Origin: CALCZU01 sp964396165
GTDB taxonomy: Bacteria; Bdellovibrionota; FAC87; UBA2466
Direction: 5' to 3'
DNA: 64,000 nucleotides
Assembly (NCBI GenBank): GCA_964396165.1
Contig: CAYNEF010000011.1
Coordinates: 15,631-79,630, forward strand
Under the pieces are notes generated by a model. That model saw only the letters and a list, made by a program, of their open reading frames with translations. It was not told the origin of the DNA and made no database searches. Position numbers and translations under genes: made by a program. Positions 8,742 to 17,282 of this stretch are shown one piece after another; the stretch's first letter is position 1; the number at the start of each line of letters is the position of its first letter.

Positions 8742-10181
8742 TTAAGGGGTGCGTATCGCGAGCATGCGAATTTCCGTCATTTCTTCCATCGCAAATCGTA
8801 CGCCTTCTCGCCCCAGTCCAGAATCTTTCACGCCACCATAAGGCATATTATCTACTCGCCACGAGGGAACATCACCGACTATCACGCCACCCACATTTAA
8901 GGTGTCCCAGGCTTTTTGTATTTTATAAATATCTTTTACAAAAATACCTGTCTGCAAACCAAACCGGCTTTGGTTGATTTCGTTTAGAGCAGCGTCAAAA
9001 TTTTCAAAACTACTAAGTAGTGCGACTGGACCAAATGCTTCCTGACAGTTCAAGTCACACGTTTTTGGCACATTTTCAAGAAGAGTTGCTTCGAACATGT
9101 TTTTATTTCTTTTTCCCCCACACAGAAGTTTTGCACCACTTTTAACGGCATCTTTTACCCAGCCTTCAAGACGACTGGCTTCGCTGTCGGAAATCATGGG
9201 ACCGATAAAGGTCGTTACGTCTTTGGGATCCCCCATTTTCAGTTTTAATGTTTTTTCAACTAGCATGTCTTTTACGCGCGAGTATATGTTTTTGTGAATC
9301 AGTACACGCTGCACACTGATACAACTTTGTCCCGACTGGAAAAACGCGCCCGTGACAATGCGCTCGACTGCATCTTCAATATTTGCGTCTTCATCCACAA
9401 GACAAGCGGCATTTCCACCAAGCTCAAGCGTTACTTTCTTTTTTCCTGCTTTTGCTTTTAATTCCCAACCCACATCGGGTGAGCCTGTGAAACTTAAAAA
9501 CTGGATTCTAGGATCAGTCGTAAAAAGATCGGCCCCATCTCTTCCACAAGGCAAGATGGAAAAAGATCCTAAGGGAAGGGAAGTCTCCGCTAATATTTCT
9601 CCGAGTAATAAAGTGCTCACAGGAGTGCGGCTAGCGGGCTTTAAAATAAACGGACATCCTGTAGCTATCGCTGGAGCGATTTTGTGTGCCGCAAGATTTA
9701 ACGGAAAATTAAAGGGAGAAATAAATGAGCACGGTCCGATGGGTACTCTTTTCCACATACCAAAATAGCCTTTAGTTCTACGGCTGATGTCCAAAGGAAG
9801 AATTTCTCCTCCTATTCTTGTCGCCTCTTGAGAGGCAATTTTAAAAGTATCCACAAGTCGGGTAACTTCAGTGCGCGCATCTTTAATCGGTTTACCGGCT
9901 TCAAGACAGAGTAAAAGGCTGAATTCCTCAGAACGTTCTAAAATACGTTTCACACAATGCTCTAATATTTCAGCGCGCTCGAAACTCGCCATTTTTTCTA
10001 AAGCAGGTTGCGCTTTTACATTCAATGCAATGGCTTGATCTATGTGAGTGGCATTTGCAAGGCTTACTTTAGTGAATGCTTCATTCGTGTATTTATCTGT
10101 TACTTCCAAAGTCTGTCCCGATTCGACAGCTTTGTTTCCAAGATAAAGTGGGTATATTTTTTTGAAAGTTTCTTTGTTCAT
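8742..10181 (-). CDS. NAD(P)-dependent aldehyde dehydrogenase
   Basis: 479 aa, full length for the ALDH superfamily, which oxidises aldehydes to carboxylates in the cytoplasm. The Rossmann-region Glu motif is VTLELGGNAACLVDEDA and the catalytic Cys is in FQSGQSCISVQRV. The conserved Asn lies in FISPFNFPLN. The C-terminal PYGGVKDSGLGREGVR is the usual ALDH ending. It resembles the lactaldehyde/phosphonoacetaldehyde/non-phosphorylating GAPDH-like branch, but the substrate cannot be told. It follows an NTPase gene by three bases and is probably co-transcribed with it. Confidence 0.93.
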   Translation of the reverse strand: MNKETFKKIYPLYLGNKAVESGQTLEVTDKYTNEAFTKVSLANATHIDQAIALNVKAQPALEKMASFERAEILEHCVKRILERSEEFSLLLCLEAGKPIKDARTEVTRLVDTFKIASQEATRIGGEILPLDISRRTKGYFGMWKRVPIGPCSFISPFNFPLNLAAHKIAPAIATGCPFILKPASRTPVSTLLLGEILAETSLPLGSFSILPCGRDGADLFTTDPRIQFLSFTGSPDVGWELKAKAGKKKVTLELGGNAACLVDEDANIEDAVERIVTGAFFQSGQSCISVQRVLIHKNIYSRVKDMLVEKTLKLKMGDPKDVTTFIGPMISDSEASRLEGWVKDAVKSGAKLLCGGKRNKNMFEATLLENVPKTCDLNCQEAFGPVALLSSFENFDAALNEINQSRFGLQTGIFVKDIYKIQKAWDTLNVGGVIVGDVPSWRVDNMPYGGVKDSGLGREGVRFAMEEMTEIRMLAIRTP

Positions 10182-10184
10182 GTA

Positions 10185-10844
10185 TTAACCGTTTGTAGAT
10201 TGAATGGTTTCTCCCGTCAAATCTTCCAGCACCAGTTTGAGTGTAGCCAGTGCCGTATGGATCTTTTGCAAGAAAGAAGATTCGTGCCGGATAAGTGTAA
10301 AGCGTTTGTGTTTGCCCCAAATTTCTCTTAAAGACTTGTCGAGTTCAAGTGATGCTTTTAAGGATTCTATTCTGTGAGGGTTACCGCCTTCGATAGACAG
10401 TCCACCCGCCGCAGCAGTTTCAAAAAAAAGAACAGCATCGTATCTTCCTAATTCCTCTTCCCAGGAAGTGTTTAGAGATTTAATAAAATCTTCAGGGGAG
10501 TCAGGCCAGTAAGCAGCGCCGTCGAGTGTTCCTCTATCGCACAAAAGTATTCTGTCTGGAAAGGTTGAGAGTTGTATCGTCTCAAGATTTTTTTGCACAT
10601 GATAGATTGCGGATTGTGTAGCTTTAATCGAACCTTCTTCTTTTCTTCTTGGAAAGCCCCCAGTAAATAGCATCGTGGCTGCTTCTGGAACAATCACGAT
10701 ACGGCTTCCGATTTCGCGTCTGAATAAGTCAGCAGCAGTTGTTTTTCCACCGCCAGGACCTCCAGTGAGGACAACACGGCACGTTCTATCAGTAGTTATT
10801 TTATATTTATTTTTTTTCACAAGCCCGATTCTACCAGACTGCAT
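10185..10844 (-). CDS. AAA_28-type (NadR kinase-like) P-loop ATPase
   Basis: About 219 aa. ATG 10844 is taken; TTG 10859 and GTG 10820 are possible. The N-terminus has a strand followed by Walker A (VVLTGGPGGGKTT), then IVIVPEAATMLFTGGFPRR, the pattern seen in the AAA_28/NadR-like family. LLCDRGTLDGAAYWP is the Walker-B-like part with Asp-Arg. These are small P-loop proteins, some nucleoside or nucleotide kinases; the substrate is unknown. It is the first gene of a two-gene unit with the aldehyde dehydrogenase. Confidence 0.75.
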   Translation of the reverse strand: MQSGRIGLVKKNKYKITTDRTCRVVLTGGPGGGKTTAADLFRREIGSRIVIVPEAATMLFTGGFPRRKEEGSIKATQSAIYHVQKNLETIQLSTFPDRILLCDRGTLDGAAYWPDSPEDFIKSLNTSWEEELGRYDAVLFFETAAAGGLSIEGGNPHRIESLKASLELDKSLREIWGKHKRFTLIRHESSFLQKIHTALATLKLVLEDLTGETIQSTNG

Positions 10845-10925
10845 ACGGAATGAATACAAGAGGTGGGTTGGCTAGCGACTTGCACTTCTAATGTAGGCTT
10901 CGGGCTATGTACCGAATGCATACGT

Positions 10926-11960
10926 ATGAAAAAGTGTATTCTAAATGTAGTCTTGCTGTTCTGTGTTATTGTTCTGGGCACTAGTGCCCAATTATGTGCA
11001 GAACCGTGGAATATTTCTCAAAGTAAGTTTACAAGTAATTATGAGGGTTTTGCCAAAGGGATTCTGTATCCGCCAGAATTGGGCGCAAATTCCAGACACG
11101 AAACCGAAAATTTACATTACGTATTTATTACGGGCTTTTTAGCTTTCCAATACCCGGATTATTTTAGAGAGCAAATGAAGACACTGGAATCTCTCGGAGT
11201 GCCAAAAAGAAATATTCATCTACTACAACCCCCTTCGCGTTTAGGTATAGAGCAATCTACTGGATGGTTGAAACGGGAACTCGAAAATATTCCCGGAAAG
11301 CTAGTCTTAATAGCGCACAGTAAGGGAGGGGCAGAAGCATTTACACTCGCTTTAAAAAACAGTCCCCTGATTGAGAATCACGTAGATGATATGTATCTTT
11401 TGCAGGCGGCAATAGGAGGCAGTTCCCTGTCCGATATTATGCTCGATCGTAATTTTGATTGGTCGCAATTTAAGAGTTTTACTCCTGAAGAACAAAAGAC
11501 TGTCAAAGTTGAGCGAATGAAAGCGCAAATTCCAAAATATCTTTTTCGACCCGGCATGAATAGTCTTCGAACCCCGTATAGACATGCGCAGATTGAAAAA
11601 ATGCTTATTGAAAATGCGGAAGATGCAAAAGTAGTATCACCTAAGATCCATTATTTGACTTCAAGTATTGTCAATGGCGATAGGTACATACTCATGTACC
11701 GAACACATTGGAAAGTACTCTCCCAGGTTGCTGGCATTAGTGATGGAGTTGTTCAAACAGACAGCCAGTCAGTAGATGGTGTGGGAAATATCATTTTTCA
11801 CTCTGACGCTGGTCACGGTGATTACACCAACCCAAAGTTTAGCGTATTGCCAAAAAATGAACGTGTATCGCTTATTAAAAGCATTGCTACAGCGGTTGAA
11901 ACGAAAAACAAACCCGATCATCCTCTCTGCTCCTGGATTTTAAGCCAAGTCTCCAAATAG
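10926..11960 (+). CDS. Exported alpha/beta hydrolase (lipase-like)
   Basis: 344 aa. ATG 10926 is chosen because it starts a good signal peptide (MKKCILNVVLLFCVIVLG, cut near LCA/EPW); the frame opens 63 bases earlier without one. An alpha/beta-hydrolase nucleophile elbow AHSKGG lies in LVLIAHSKGGAEAF. A late FHSDAGHGDYTNP supplies candidate catalytic acid and His. The fold resembles extracellular triacylglycerol lipases or PGAP1-like esterases. The start codon lies in the palindrome CATACGTATG. Confidence 0.7.
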   Translation: MKKCILNVVLLFCVIVLGTSAQLCAEPWNISQSKFTSNYEGFAKGILYPPELGANSRHETENLHYVFITGFLAFQYPDYFREQMKTLESLGVPKRNIHLLQPPSRLGIEQSTGWLKRELENIPGKLVLIAHSKGGAEAFTLALKNSPLIENHVDDMYLLQAAIGGSSLSDIMLDRNFDWSQFKSFTPEEQKTVKVERMKAQIPKYLFRPGMNSLRTPYRHAQIEKMLIENAEDAKVVSPKIHYLTSSIVNGDRYILMYRTHWKVLSQVAGISDGVVQTDSQSVDGVGNIIFHSDAGHGDYTNPKFSVLPKNERVSLIKSIATAVETKNKPDHPLCSWILSQVSK

Positions 11961-12023
11961 CCACGAGCGTCTTTTCAAAACTAAGCGTGTAGTGTGTAAT
12001 TTAATGTCTTTAAGGAGAAAACA

Positions 12024-12269
12024 ATGGAAAAAAATTGGTCGGCATGGATTTGGGTAAAATGGAAACCGGGTACACCTTCAGACGCATGGGAAAAATGGAA
12101 GGGTGATGCGAATGTCACCAGTGCGTGGTCTACTCTAGGCGATTGGGACTGTGTATTAATGACAACGTTTGCAAACCCGGATGACTTAGAAAAGTTTGTC
12201 TGGAAGAATTTGCGAGCCAACCAATGGGTGGAATCGACTAATACTACTTTTGCAAAAAAGTGGTGGTAA
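12024..12269 (+). CDS. Stand-alone AsnC/Lrp ligand-binding (RAM-like) domain protein
   Basis: 81 aa, preceded by AAGGAG at a good distance. The C-terminal two thirds (STLGDWDCVLMTTFANPDD, then an FV-L-Q segment and VESTNTTFAKKW) has the alternating strand/helix pattern of the Lrp/AsnC effector-binding domain. There is no DNA-binding domain. Such single-domain proteins may bind amino acids or form heteromers with full-length regulators. The Trp content is strikingly high (nine Trp). Moderately sure of the fold; the role is unknown. Confidence 0.6.
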   Translation: MEKNWSAWIWVKWKPGTPSDAWEKWKGDANVTSAWSTLGDWDCVLMTTFANPDDLEKFVWKNLRANQWVESTNTTFAKKWW

Positions 12270-12279
12270 GAATTTAAGT

Positions 12280-12318
12280 TCCTGACCCGGCAATCTCAAA
12301 CGTGTCGGGTCAGGAAGT
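12280..12318. terminator. Convergent hairpin terminator
   Basis: TTCCTGACCCG and CGGGTCAGGAA pair as an 11-bp stem around a 16-base loop. It lies exactly between two converging genes. T tracts are weak, so the function is inferred mainly from position and stem strength. Confidence 0.7.
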
Positions 12319-12325
12319 AATTGTT

Positions 12326-12691
12326 TTATTCAAACTTGGCGTGTGCTTTAAAAAACTTCTTTGCTAAAGCCACAATCTGTCCGTCTGTCGGATGATCAAC
12401 GGTTTCTGTCCCTACCACTTTTTTGGCAATCTTGTCGTGATGGTGTTCCACCAAGTGGCCTTTGAAATGCTCTTTTGCCAGCCCCGGTCCGACAAGCAAA
12501 ACTTCATTCGCATTTGCGAGCTTAGCAGCCACTTCATGAAAAAACTTTTCAGAATGGCGAGTATGATCTTTATCATGACTCGTATGGTGCTTTACCTCAT
12601 GTTTTTTCAAGTTCGATTCCACTACATTTTCTGGATGTAATTCAAAAATCTTTGCATGTTCGTTATCCAAAAAAACCACATAATTAGCCAT
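12326..12691 (-). CDS. eRF1-domain-like 'translational machinery' protein
   Basis: 121 aa, His-rich. The core EVLLVGPGLAKEHFKGHL, then KKVVGTETVDHPTDGQIVA, matches the baeRF/eRF1 domain-3-like family of small bacterial proteins often annotated as translational machinery or host-attachment proteins. A charged His cluster (KHEVKHHTSHDKDHTRHSEK) lies in the middle. It probably acts in the cytoplasm; these proteins are suspected to touch the ribosome, which is family knowledge rather than something seen here. Confidence 0.7.
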   Translation of the reverse strand: MANYVVFLDNEHAKIFELHPENVVESNLKKHEVKHHTSHDKDHTRHSEKFFHEVAAKLANANEVLLVGPGLAKEHFKGHLVEHHHDKIAKKVVGTETVDHPTDGQIVALAKKFFKAHAKFE

Positions 12692-12866
12692 CTACGTATC
12701 CTCTTTCTTTAAAGTTCTTATTTGATTTTTTAGCTCCCTAGCAGCGTGTTGTCGAGAAATAACGTGGCAGGCTCATCTTTTTTATTTTTATAAACCCCTA
12801 TACTTACAATTAGTTACAGTAAACCGTTAGACGATTTTAGAGGGGCGTGGTATCACCCTATTTTTC

Positions 12867-14696
12867 ATGAAGATACTTTTACTCACACCCCCACTGACAC
12901 AAGCCAATACGCCGTACCCCGCGACGCCGTACCTGTATGGTTTTTTAAAAGAAAAAGGCTTCGACGTCGCTCAACGGGATCCGAGCTTAATGCTTCTTTT
13001 ACAACTTATCTCAAAAGAAGGCTTAAAAGATATCGAGAAGGAACTACAGTTAAAAAAGGGGAAAACGCAGTTTAGTGATAGCGTAAATTTTTTTATTAAA
13101 AATGCATCTCTTTATCAAGCGACAGTAGAGATGGTCATTACGTTCCTGCAAAATAAAGACAAAAGTTTAGAGTCTAAAATTCTGCAAAAGAATTTTCTCC
13201 CACGCGGCCCGCGGTTTCATGTTTTAAAAGATCTGGAAGCGCAATATGGCAGATCGCTTCAAGAAGTAGTTTCTCTTTTCGGTTACCCGAACCCTGCAAA
13301 GTTTCTGGCAAGTCTTTACATTGATGATTTAAATGATGTGATCAAACAAGGGATTGATGCGCGCTTTGAATTGTCCAAGTACGCAGAAAAACTTGCCGCA
13401 AGCTGCAATAGCTTTGACCCCATTTATAAGGCCTTATTCAAAAGCAATACGCTAGTGGATCGCTATATTGATAAAATCGCGGAAGAAATTTTTGATGAAG
13501 TGAAGCCCGATGTGGTGGGGATGACTCTCCCTTTTCCGGGAAATGTGTATGCCGGGTTTCGCATGGCAAAAGTATTTAAAAATAAGCACGCGAATGGCAA
13601 AGTGCTTTTCGGCGGGGGCTACGTCAATACCGAGTTAAGACAACTGGAAGATGTAAGAGTCTTTGAATTCGTCGATTACTTAACATTAGACGATGGAGAA
13701 GTGCCGCTTTTGCAGATCTTGGAAAATTTGAGAACGGATGCAAAAACGCCTAAGTATTTACGCACTTTGGTGAATGAAAAGGGAAAAGTAGTTTTAAAAA
13801 GTGATTCAAGCCTCAAAGACTTAAAGTTTAACGAAACAAGTTGTCCCTCCTACGAAGGGCTTCCTTTAAAAGATTATCTTTCTTTAAGTGAAATGCTTAA
13901 CCCCATGCACACGCTTTGGTCGGATGGCAGATGGAATAAACTTACTATCGCCCACGGATGCTATTGGAAGAAATGTACTTTTTGTGACTTGTCTTTGGAT
14001 TATATTTCTCGATATGAAGCTCTCGATGTGGATCTTCTTGTCGGCCGAATTGAAAAGTTAGTCGCTGAAACAAACGAACGGGGTTTTCACTTCGTAGATG
14101 AAGCTGCGCCGCCCAAAATGCTTAAGCTCATGGCAGAAAAACTGATAGAGAAAAAAATCCAAATTAAGTGGTGGGCTAATATCCGTTTTGAAAAAGCTTT
14201 TACACCCGAACTTGCAAAACTTCTTGCTGCCTCTGGTTGTATCGCGATGAGCGGTGGCCTTGAAGTCGCAACTGATAGATTATTAAAGTTGATGGATAAA
14301 GGCGTGACGGTAGAGCAAGTAAGTGAAGTCACAAAAGCGTTTTCGGAAAATGGGATCATGGTGCACGCCTATCTGATGTATGGCTTTCCCTCGCAAACAG
14401 AACAAGAAACGTTGTATGCGCTGGAAGAAGTGCGAAAGTTATTTAAAAAGGGCTATATCCAATCTGCATTTTGGCACCGTTTTTCGGTGACTGCCCATAG
14501 CCCCATTGGTCTCAATCCACAAAAATATGGGATCAAACTTATCCCTGAAAAATCCACCTTCGCTAGAAACGATATCGCGTTTATCGATTCCACAGGAATA
14601 GATCACAGCCAATTCGACTTTGGCTTGAAAAAAGCGACGTATAACTTCATGTATGGAGTGGGACTTGAGGAAGATGTCCGAGGCTGGTTCGCTTAA
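12867..14696 (+). CDS. B12-binding-domain radical SAM protein
   Basis: 609 aa. The N-terminal half carries a cobalamin-binding-like Rossmann domain (KPDVVGMTLPFPGN, then VLFGGGYVNTE and TLDDGEVPLLQILENL) without the DxHxxG His. The radical SAM domain starts near residue 365 with three cluster Cys spaced CX4CX2C (HGCYWKKCTFCD), a spacing seen in some COG1032 members. HFVDEAAPP and GGLEVATDRLLKLMDKG follow as in that group. It cleaves SAM; the substrate is unknown. It precedes the SAH-controlled ahcY on the same strand, but the riboswitch separates the two units. Confidence 0.85.
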   Translation: MKILLLTPPLTQANTPYPATPYLYGFLKEKGFDVAQRDPSLMLLLQLISKEGLKDIEKELQLKKGKTQFSDSVNFFIKNASLYQATVEMVITFLQNKDKSLESKILQKNFLPRGPRFHVLKDLEAQYGRSLQEVVSLFGYPNPAKFLASLYIDDLNDVIKQGIDARFELSKYAEKLAASCNSFDPIYKALFKSNTLVDRYIDKIAEEIFDEVKPDVVGMTLPFPGNVYAGFRMAKVFKNKHANGKVLFGGGYVNTELRQLEDVRVFEFVDYLTLDDGEVPLLQILENLRTDAKTPKYLRTLVNEKGKVVLKSDSSLKDLKFNETSCPSYEGLPLKDYLSLSEMLNPMHTLWSDGRWNKLTIAHGCYWKKCTFCDLSLDYISRYEALDVDLLVGRIEKLVAETNERGFHFVDEAAPPKMLKLMAEKLIEKKIQIKWWANIRFEKAFTPELAKLLAASGCIAMSGGLEVATDRLLKLMDKGVTVEQVSEVTKAFSENGIMVHAYLMYGFPSQTEQETLYALEEVRKLFKKGYIQSAFWHRFSVTAHSPIGLNPQKYGIKLIPEKSTFARNDIAFIDSTGIDHSQFDFGLKKATYNFMYGVGLEEDVRGWFA

Positions 14697-14770
14697 TTTC
14701 CCTCTGATTTGTGCGCAATGTTAGGGAATTTTTATAGAAAAGCCGACACTTTTATACTAGTCTAAAAGAC

Positions 14771-14842
14771 GAATCCAAGGAGCGTTGCAAGGCATTTCAA
14801 ACAGCCCTAGGCTTGGATTCGGATATTACAACGGCGCTCGCT
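14771..14842 (+). promoter_or_regulatory. SAH riboswitch upstream of ahcY
   Basis: GAATCCAAG pairs with CTTGGATTC (P1), and the motif AAGGAGCGTTG is followed by CAACGGCGCTC, whose GAGCG/CGCTC can form the pseudoknot typical of the S-adenosylhomocysteine riboswitch. It lies about 100 bases upstream of ahcY, whose product breaks down SAH. In known examples SAH binding turns expression on. Confidence 0.9.
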
Positions 14843-14940
14843 AAATCCAATCGTGTCTTTCGCGAGAAGAGATAGTCGAGCTGATTCTCCTCTAACTCTC
14901 TCAAAAAAAATAGCACGGTTTAATTAAAGAGAGAGCAAAA

Positions 14941-16341
14941 ATGCCTAACCATAATGACTACGTCATAGCAGACATCAAACTTGCCGATTGGGGCAACAAG
15001 GAAATCAAAATCGCAGAAACGGAAATGCCGGGATTAATGGCAATCCGCGAAGAGTTTTCGACATCGAAACCTCTTAAAGGTGCCCGCATCACTGGCTCCT
15101 TGCACATGACCATCCAAACCGCAGTTCTCATCCAGACGTTGCAGGCTTTGGGCGCACAAGTGCGCTGGGCTTCATGCAATATTTTTTCAACACAAGATCA
15201 TGCTGCTGCTGCAATTGCCGCAAGTGGTGTTCCTGTATTCGCAGTCAAAGGCGAAAGCTTGACTGAGTACTGGGATTACACCCACCGCATTTTTGAATGG
15301 GCCGATGGTGGTTATTCCAACATGATTTTGGACGACGGCGGAGATGCCACTTTGCTTCTTCATTTGGGAACACGCGCGGAAAAAGACTTAAGCGTACTTT
15401 CCAAACCGACTTCTGAAGAAGAAACGGTTTTGTATGCAGCCATCAAAAACAAACTAGCAATTGATCGCAGCTGGTACTCCAAACGTCTTGCACAAATCAA
15501 AGGGGTCACGGAAGAAACAACTACAGGCGTGCACAGACTTATTCAGATGCACGAAAGAGGGGAATTGAAATTCCCGGCGATTAATGTGAACGATTCTGTC
15601 ACCAAATCCAAATTCGACAACTTATATGGTTGCCGCGAGTCGCTTGTCGACGGTATCAAACGCGCAACAGACGTGATGATTGCCGGTAAAGTGGCTGTCG
15701 TTTGCGGTTACGGCGATGTAGGTAAAGGTTCTGCCCAAGCGCTGCGTGCCTTGTCTGCACAAGTCTGGGTAACTGAAATCGATCCTATCTGCGCATTGCA
15801 AGCAGCGATGGAAGGCTACCGCGTTGTCACGATGGATTATGCAACAGACAAAGCGGATATTTTTGTCACTACGACTGGAAACTTCCATGTGATCACACAC
15901 GATCATATGAGCAAGATGAAGGATCAAGCGATTGTTTGTAACATTGGCCATTTCGACAACGAAATTGATGTCGCTTCTCTTGAAAAGTACAAGTGGGAAG
16001 AAATCAAACCTCAAGTGGATCATGTCATTTTCCCGAACGGAAAGCGCATTATCCTTCTTGCAAAAGGACGTCTTGTGAATTTGGGTTGCGGAACAGGACA
16101 CCCCAGTTTCGTGATGTCTTCTTCTTTTGCGAACCAGACGATTGCTCAAATCGAGCTCTTCTCGCATACGGATAAATACCAGCTTGGCGTACACGTACTG
16201 CCCAAGCATCTGGATGAAAAAGTCGCGCGCTTGCAGTTGAAAAAACTGAACGCACAACTAACGACATTAAGAGAAGATCAGGCGAAGTATATCGGCGTGC
16301 CCGTCGAAGGCCCGTACAAAGCAAATTCGTACCGTTACTAG
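14941..16341 (+). CDS. ahcY: S-adenosylhomocysteine hydrolase
   Basis: 466 aa. Splits SAH into adenosine and homocysteine, using bound NAD, to keep methylation going. The N-terminus (NDYVIADIKLADWGNKEIKI) and LKGARITGSLHMTIQTAVLI are diagnostic. The NAD-binding motif is VVCGYGDVGKGSAQAL, and the C-terminus ends PYKANSYRY. It carries the ~40-residue insertion common in bacterial enzymes (LAIDRSWYSKRLAQIKGV). The leader contains a SAH riboswitch and the gene ends in a strong terminator, so it is a single-gene unit regulated by its own substrate. Confidence 0.98.
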   Translation: MPNHNDYVIADIKLADWGNKEIKIAETEMPGLMAIREEFSTSKPLKGARITGSLHMTIQTAVLIQTLQALGAQVRWASCNIFSTQDHAAAAIAASGVPVFAVKGESLTEYWDYTHRIFEWADGGYSNMILDDGGDATLLLHLGTRAEKDLSVLSKPTSEEETVLYAAIKNKLAIDRSWYSKRLAQIKGVTEETTTGVHRLIQMHERGELKFPAINVNDSVTKSKFDNLYGCRESLVDGIKRATDVMIAGKVAVVCGYGDVGKGSAQALRALSAQVWVTEIDPICALQAAMEGYRVVTMDYATDKADIFVTTTGNFHVITHDHMSKMKDQAIVCNIGHFDNEIDVASLEKYKWEEIKPQVDHVIFPNGKRIILLAKGRLVNLGCGTGHPSFVMSSSFANQTIAQIELFSHTDKYQLGVHVLPKHLDEKVARLQLKKLNAQLTTLREDQAKYIGVPVEGPYKANSYRY

Positions 16342-16357
16342 TCTGTAAATAGATTGA

Positions 16358-16397
16358 AGGGGGAGAAGACTTTAAAAGTTTTCTCCCCTTTTTTTAT
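16358..16397 (+). terminator. Rho-independent terminator after ahcY
   Basis: GGGGAGAAGAC and the complementary GTTTTCTCCCC form a long stem (with a G-T pair) around TTTAAAA, followed by seven T. It ends the riboswitch-ahcY transcript. Confidence 0.9.
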
Positions 16398-16469
16398 ACT
16401 CCTCTGTTGACACGGAGTGGCGCCAAGGTTACCTCCTTAACTCGAAATTTTTTTATAGGGAGTATGTTC

Positions 16470-17282
16470 ATGAGCCGTCACCAGTTAAAGACCATTTATA
16501 CAATCATTATTGCCACTTTTGTCGTCGTATCCAGTAACGCACAAGCAGGGTGCTACTGTGTAAAGGAATGGATCTGGGGCGGTTGCGCAGTACATGAGTG
16601 CTATTCTGAACTATCCGGTGGCGGTGGAGCTGCGGGTAACGGACTTGGCTACGATAAAGTAAATATCAAAAATGATTGCGCGAGAAAAATTCAGGCCGGT
16701 ATTCGTTTTAAAGATACAAACGGCAATTGGACAACAAATGGCTGGTACACGTTGCTACCAGGTCAGCAAGCCTATGTAGCGAACACGAAAAACCGCACGT
16801 ACTATATTTATGCAGAAACGGTAGAGCCCGAACAATACCGTCTGAAATGGGAAGGCGAGGATACGCATTCTTCCATTCATGGTAGCTCGACAGTGTATGG
16901 TTTTTTCAAACGTCAGATTACAATACCTCAGTGGGGCACATGGACACAAAATTTAAAGTGTGACGGGATGTCCCGTTTTCACGCGCTTGCAGTTGCTTGG
17001 AACGCACAGGGTTTTGGTTCGATACAGTCTGCAAATACGGTTCAAGAGGCGACAACAAGAGCAATCAATAGCTGCAATAACTTACCGAATAGTGGAGGTA
17101 ATTGCACAGCGGGTCCGACAGTAAATACTTCAAGCTATGCTTGTCTCGCGCTTGCACGATCAGGTAACCGTTTATTTTCTTCAATCAGAGGAAATTTGGC
17201 TGAGGCAGAATTGAATGCACTTCAATCTTGCACAGCTACTTTGAGTGGTTGCACGGTTGCTTTAAAATTCTGCAACGACTAG
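16470..17282 (+). CDS. Exported DUF1036 plus DUF4189-like protein
   Basis: 270 aa from ATG 16470, chosen because AGGGAG lies seven bases upstream and a signal peptide follows (cut near AQA/GCYC). The first Cys-rich segment (GCYCVKEWIWGGCAVHEC) precedes a DUF1036-like domain (KNDCARKIQAGIRFKD, then GWYTLLPGQ). The last ~100 residues show a DUF4189-like pattern (FHALAVAWN, paired Cys, FSSIRGNLAEAELNALQSC). Both domains are known from exported bacterial proteins of unclear function. The many Cys imply disulfides outside the cytoplasm. The neighbour converges with no gap. Confidence 0.65.
   Translation: MSRHQLKTIYTIIIATFVVVSSNAQAGCYCVKEWIWGGCAVHECYSELSGGGGAAGNGLGYDKVNIKNDCARKIQAGIRFKDTNGNWTTNGWYTLLPGQQAYVANTKNRTYYIYAETVEPEQYRLKWEGEDTHSSIHGSSTVYGFFKRQITIPQWGTWTQNLKCDGMSRFHALAVAWNAQGFGSIQSANTVQEATTRAINSCNNLPNSGGNCTAGPTVNTSSYACLALARSGNRLFSSIRGNLAEAELNALQSCTATLSGCTVALKFCND

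Noticed and set aside
15622..16257. 211-codon antisense open frame inside ahcY
   Set aside because: Shadow of a highly conserved gene; composition and lack of any motif or ribosome site argue against it.
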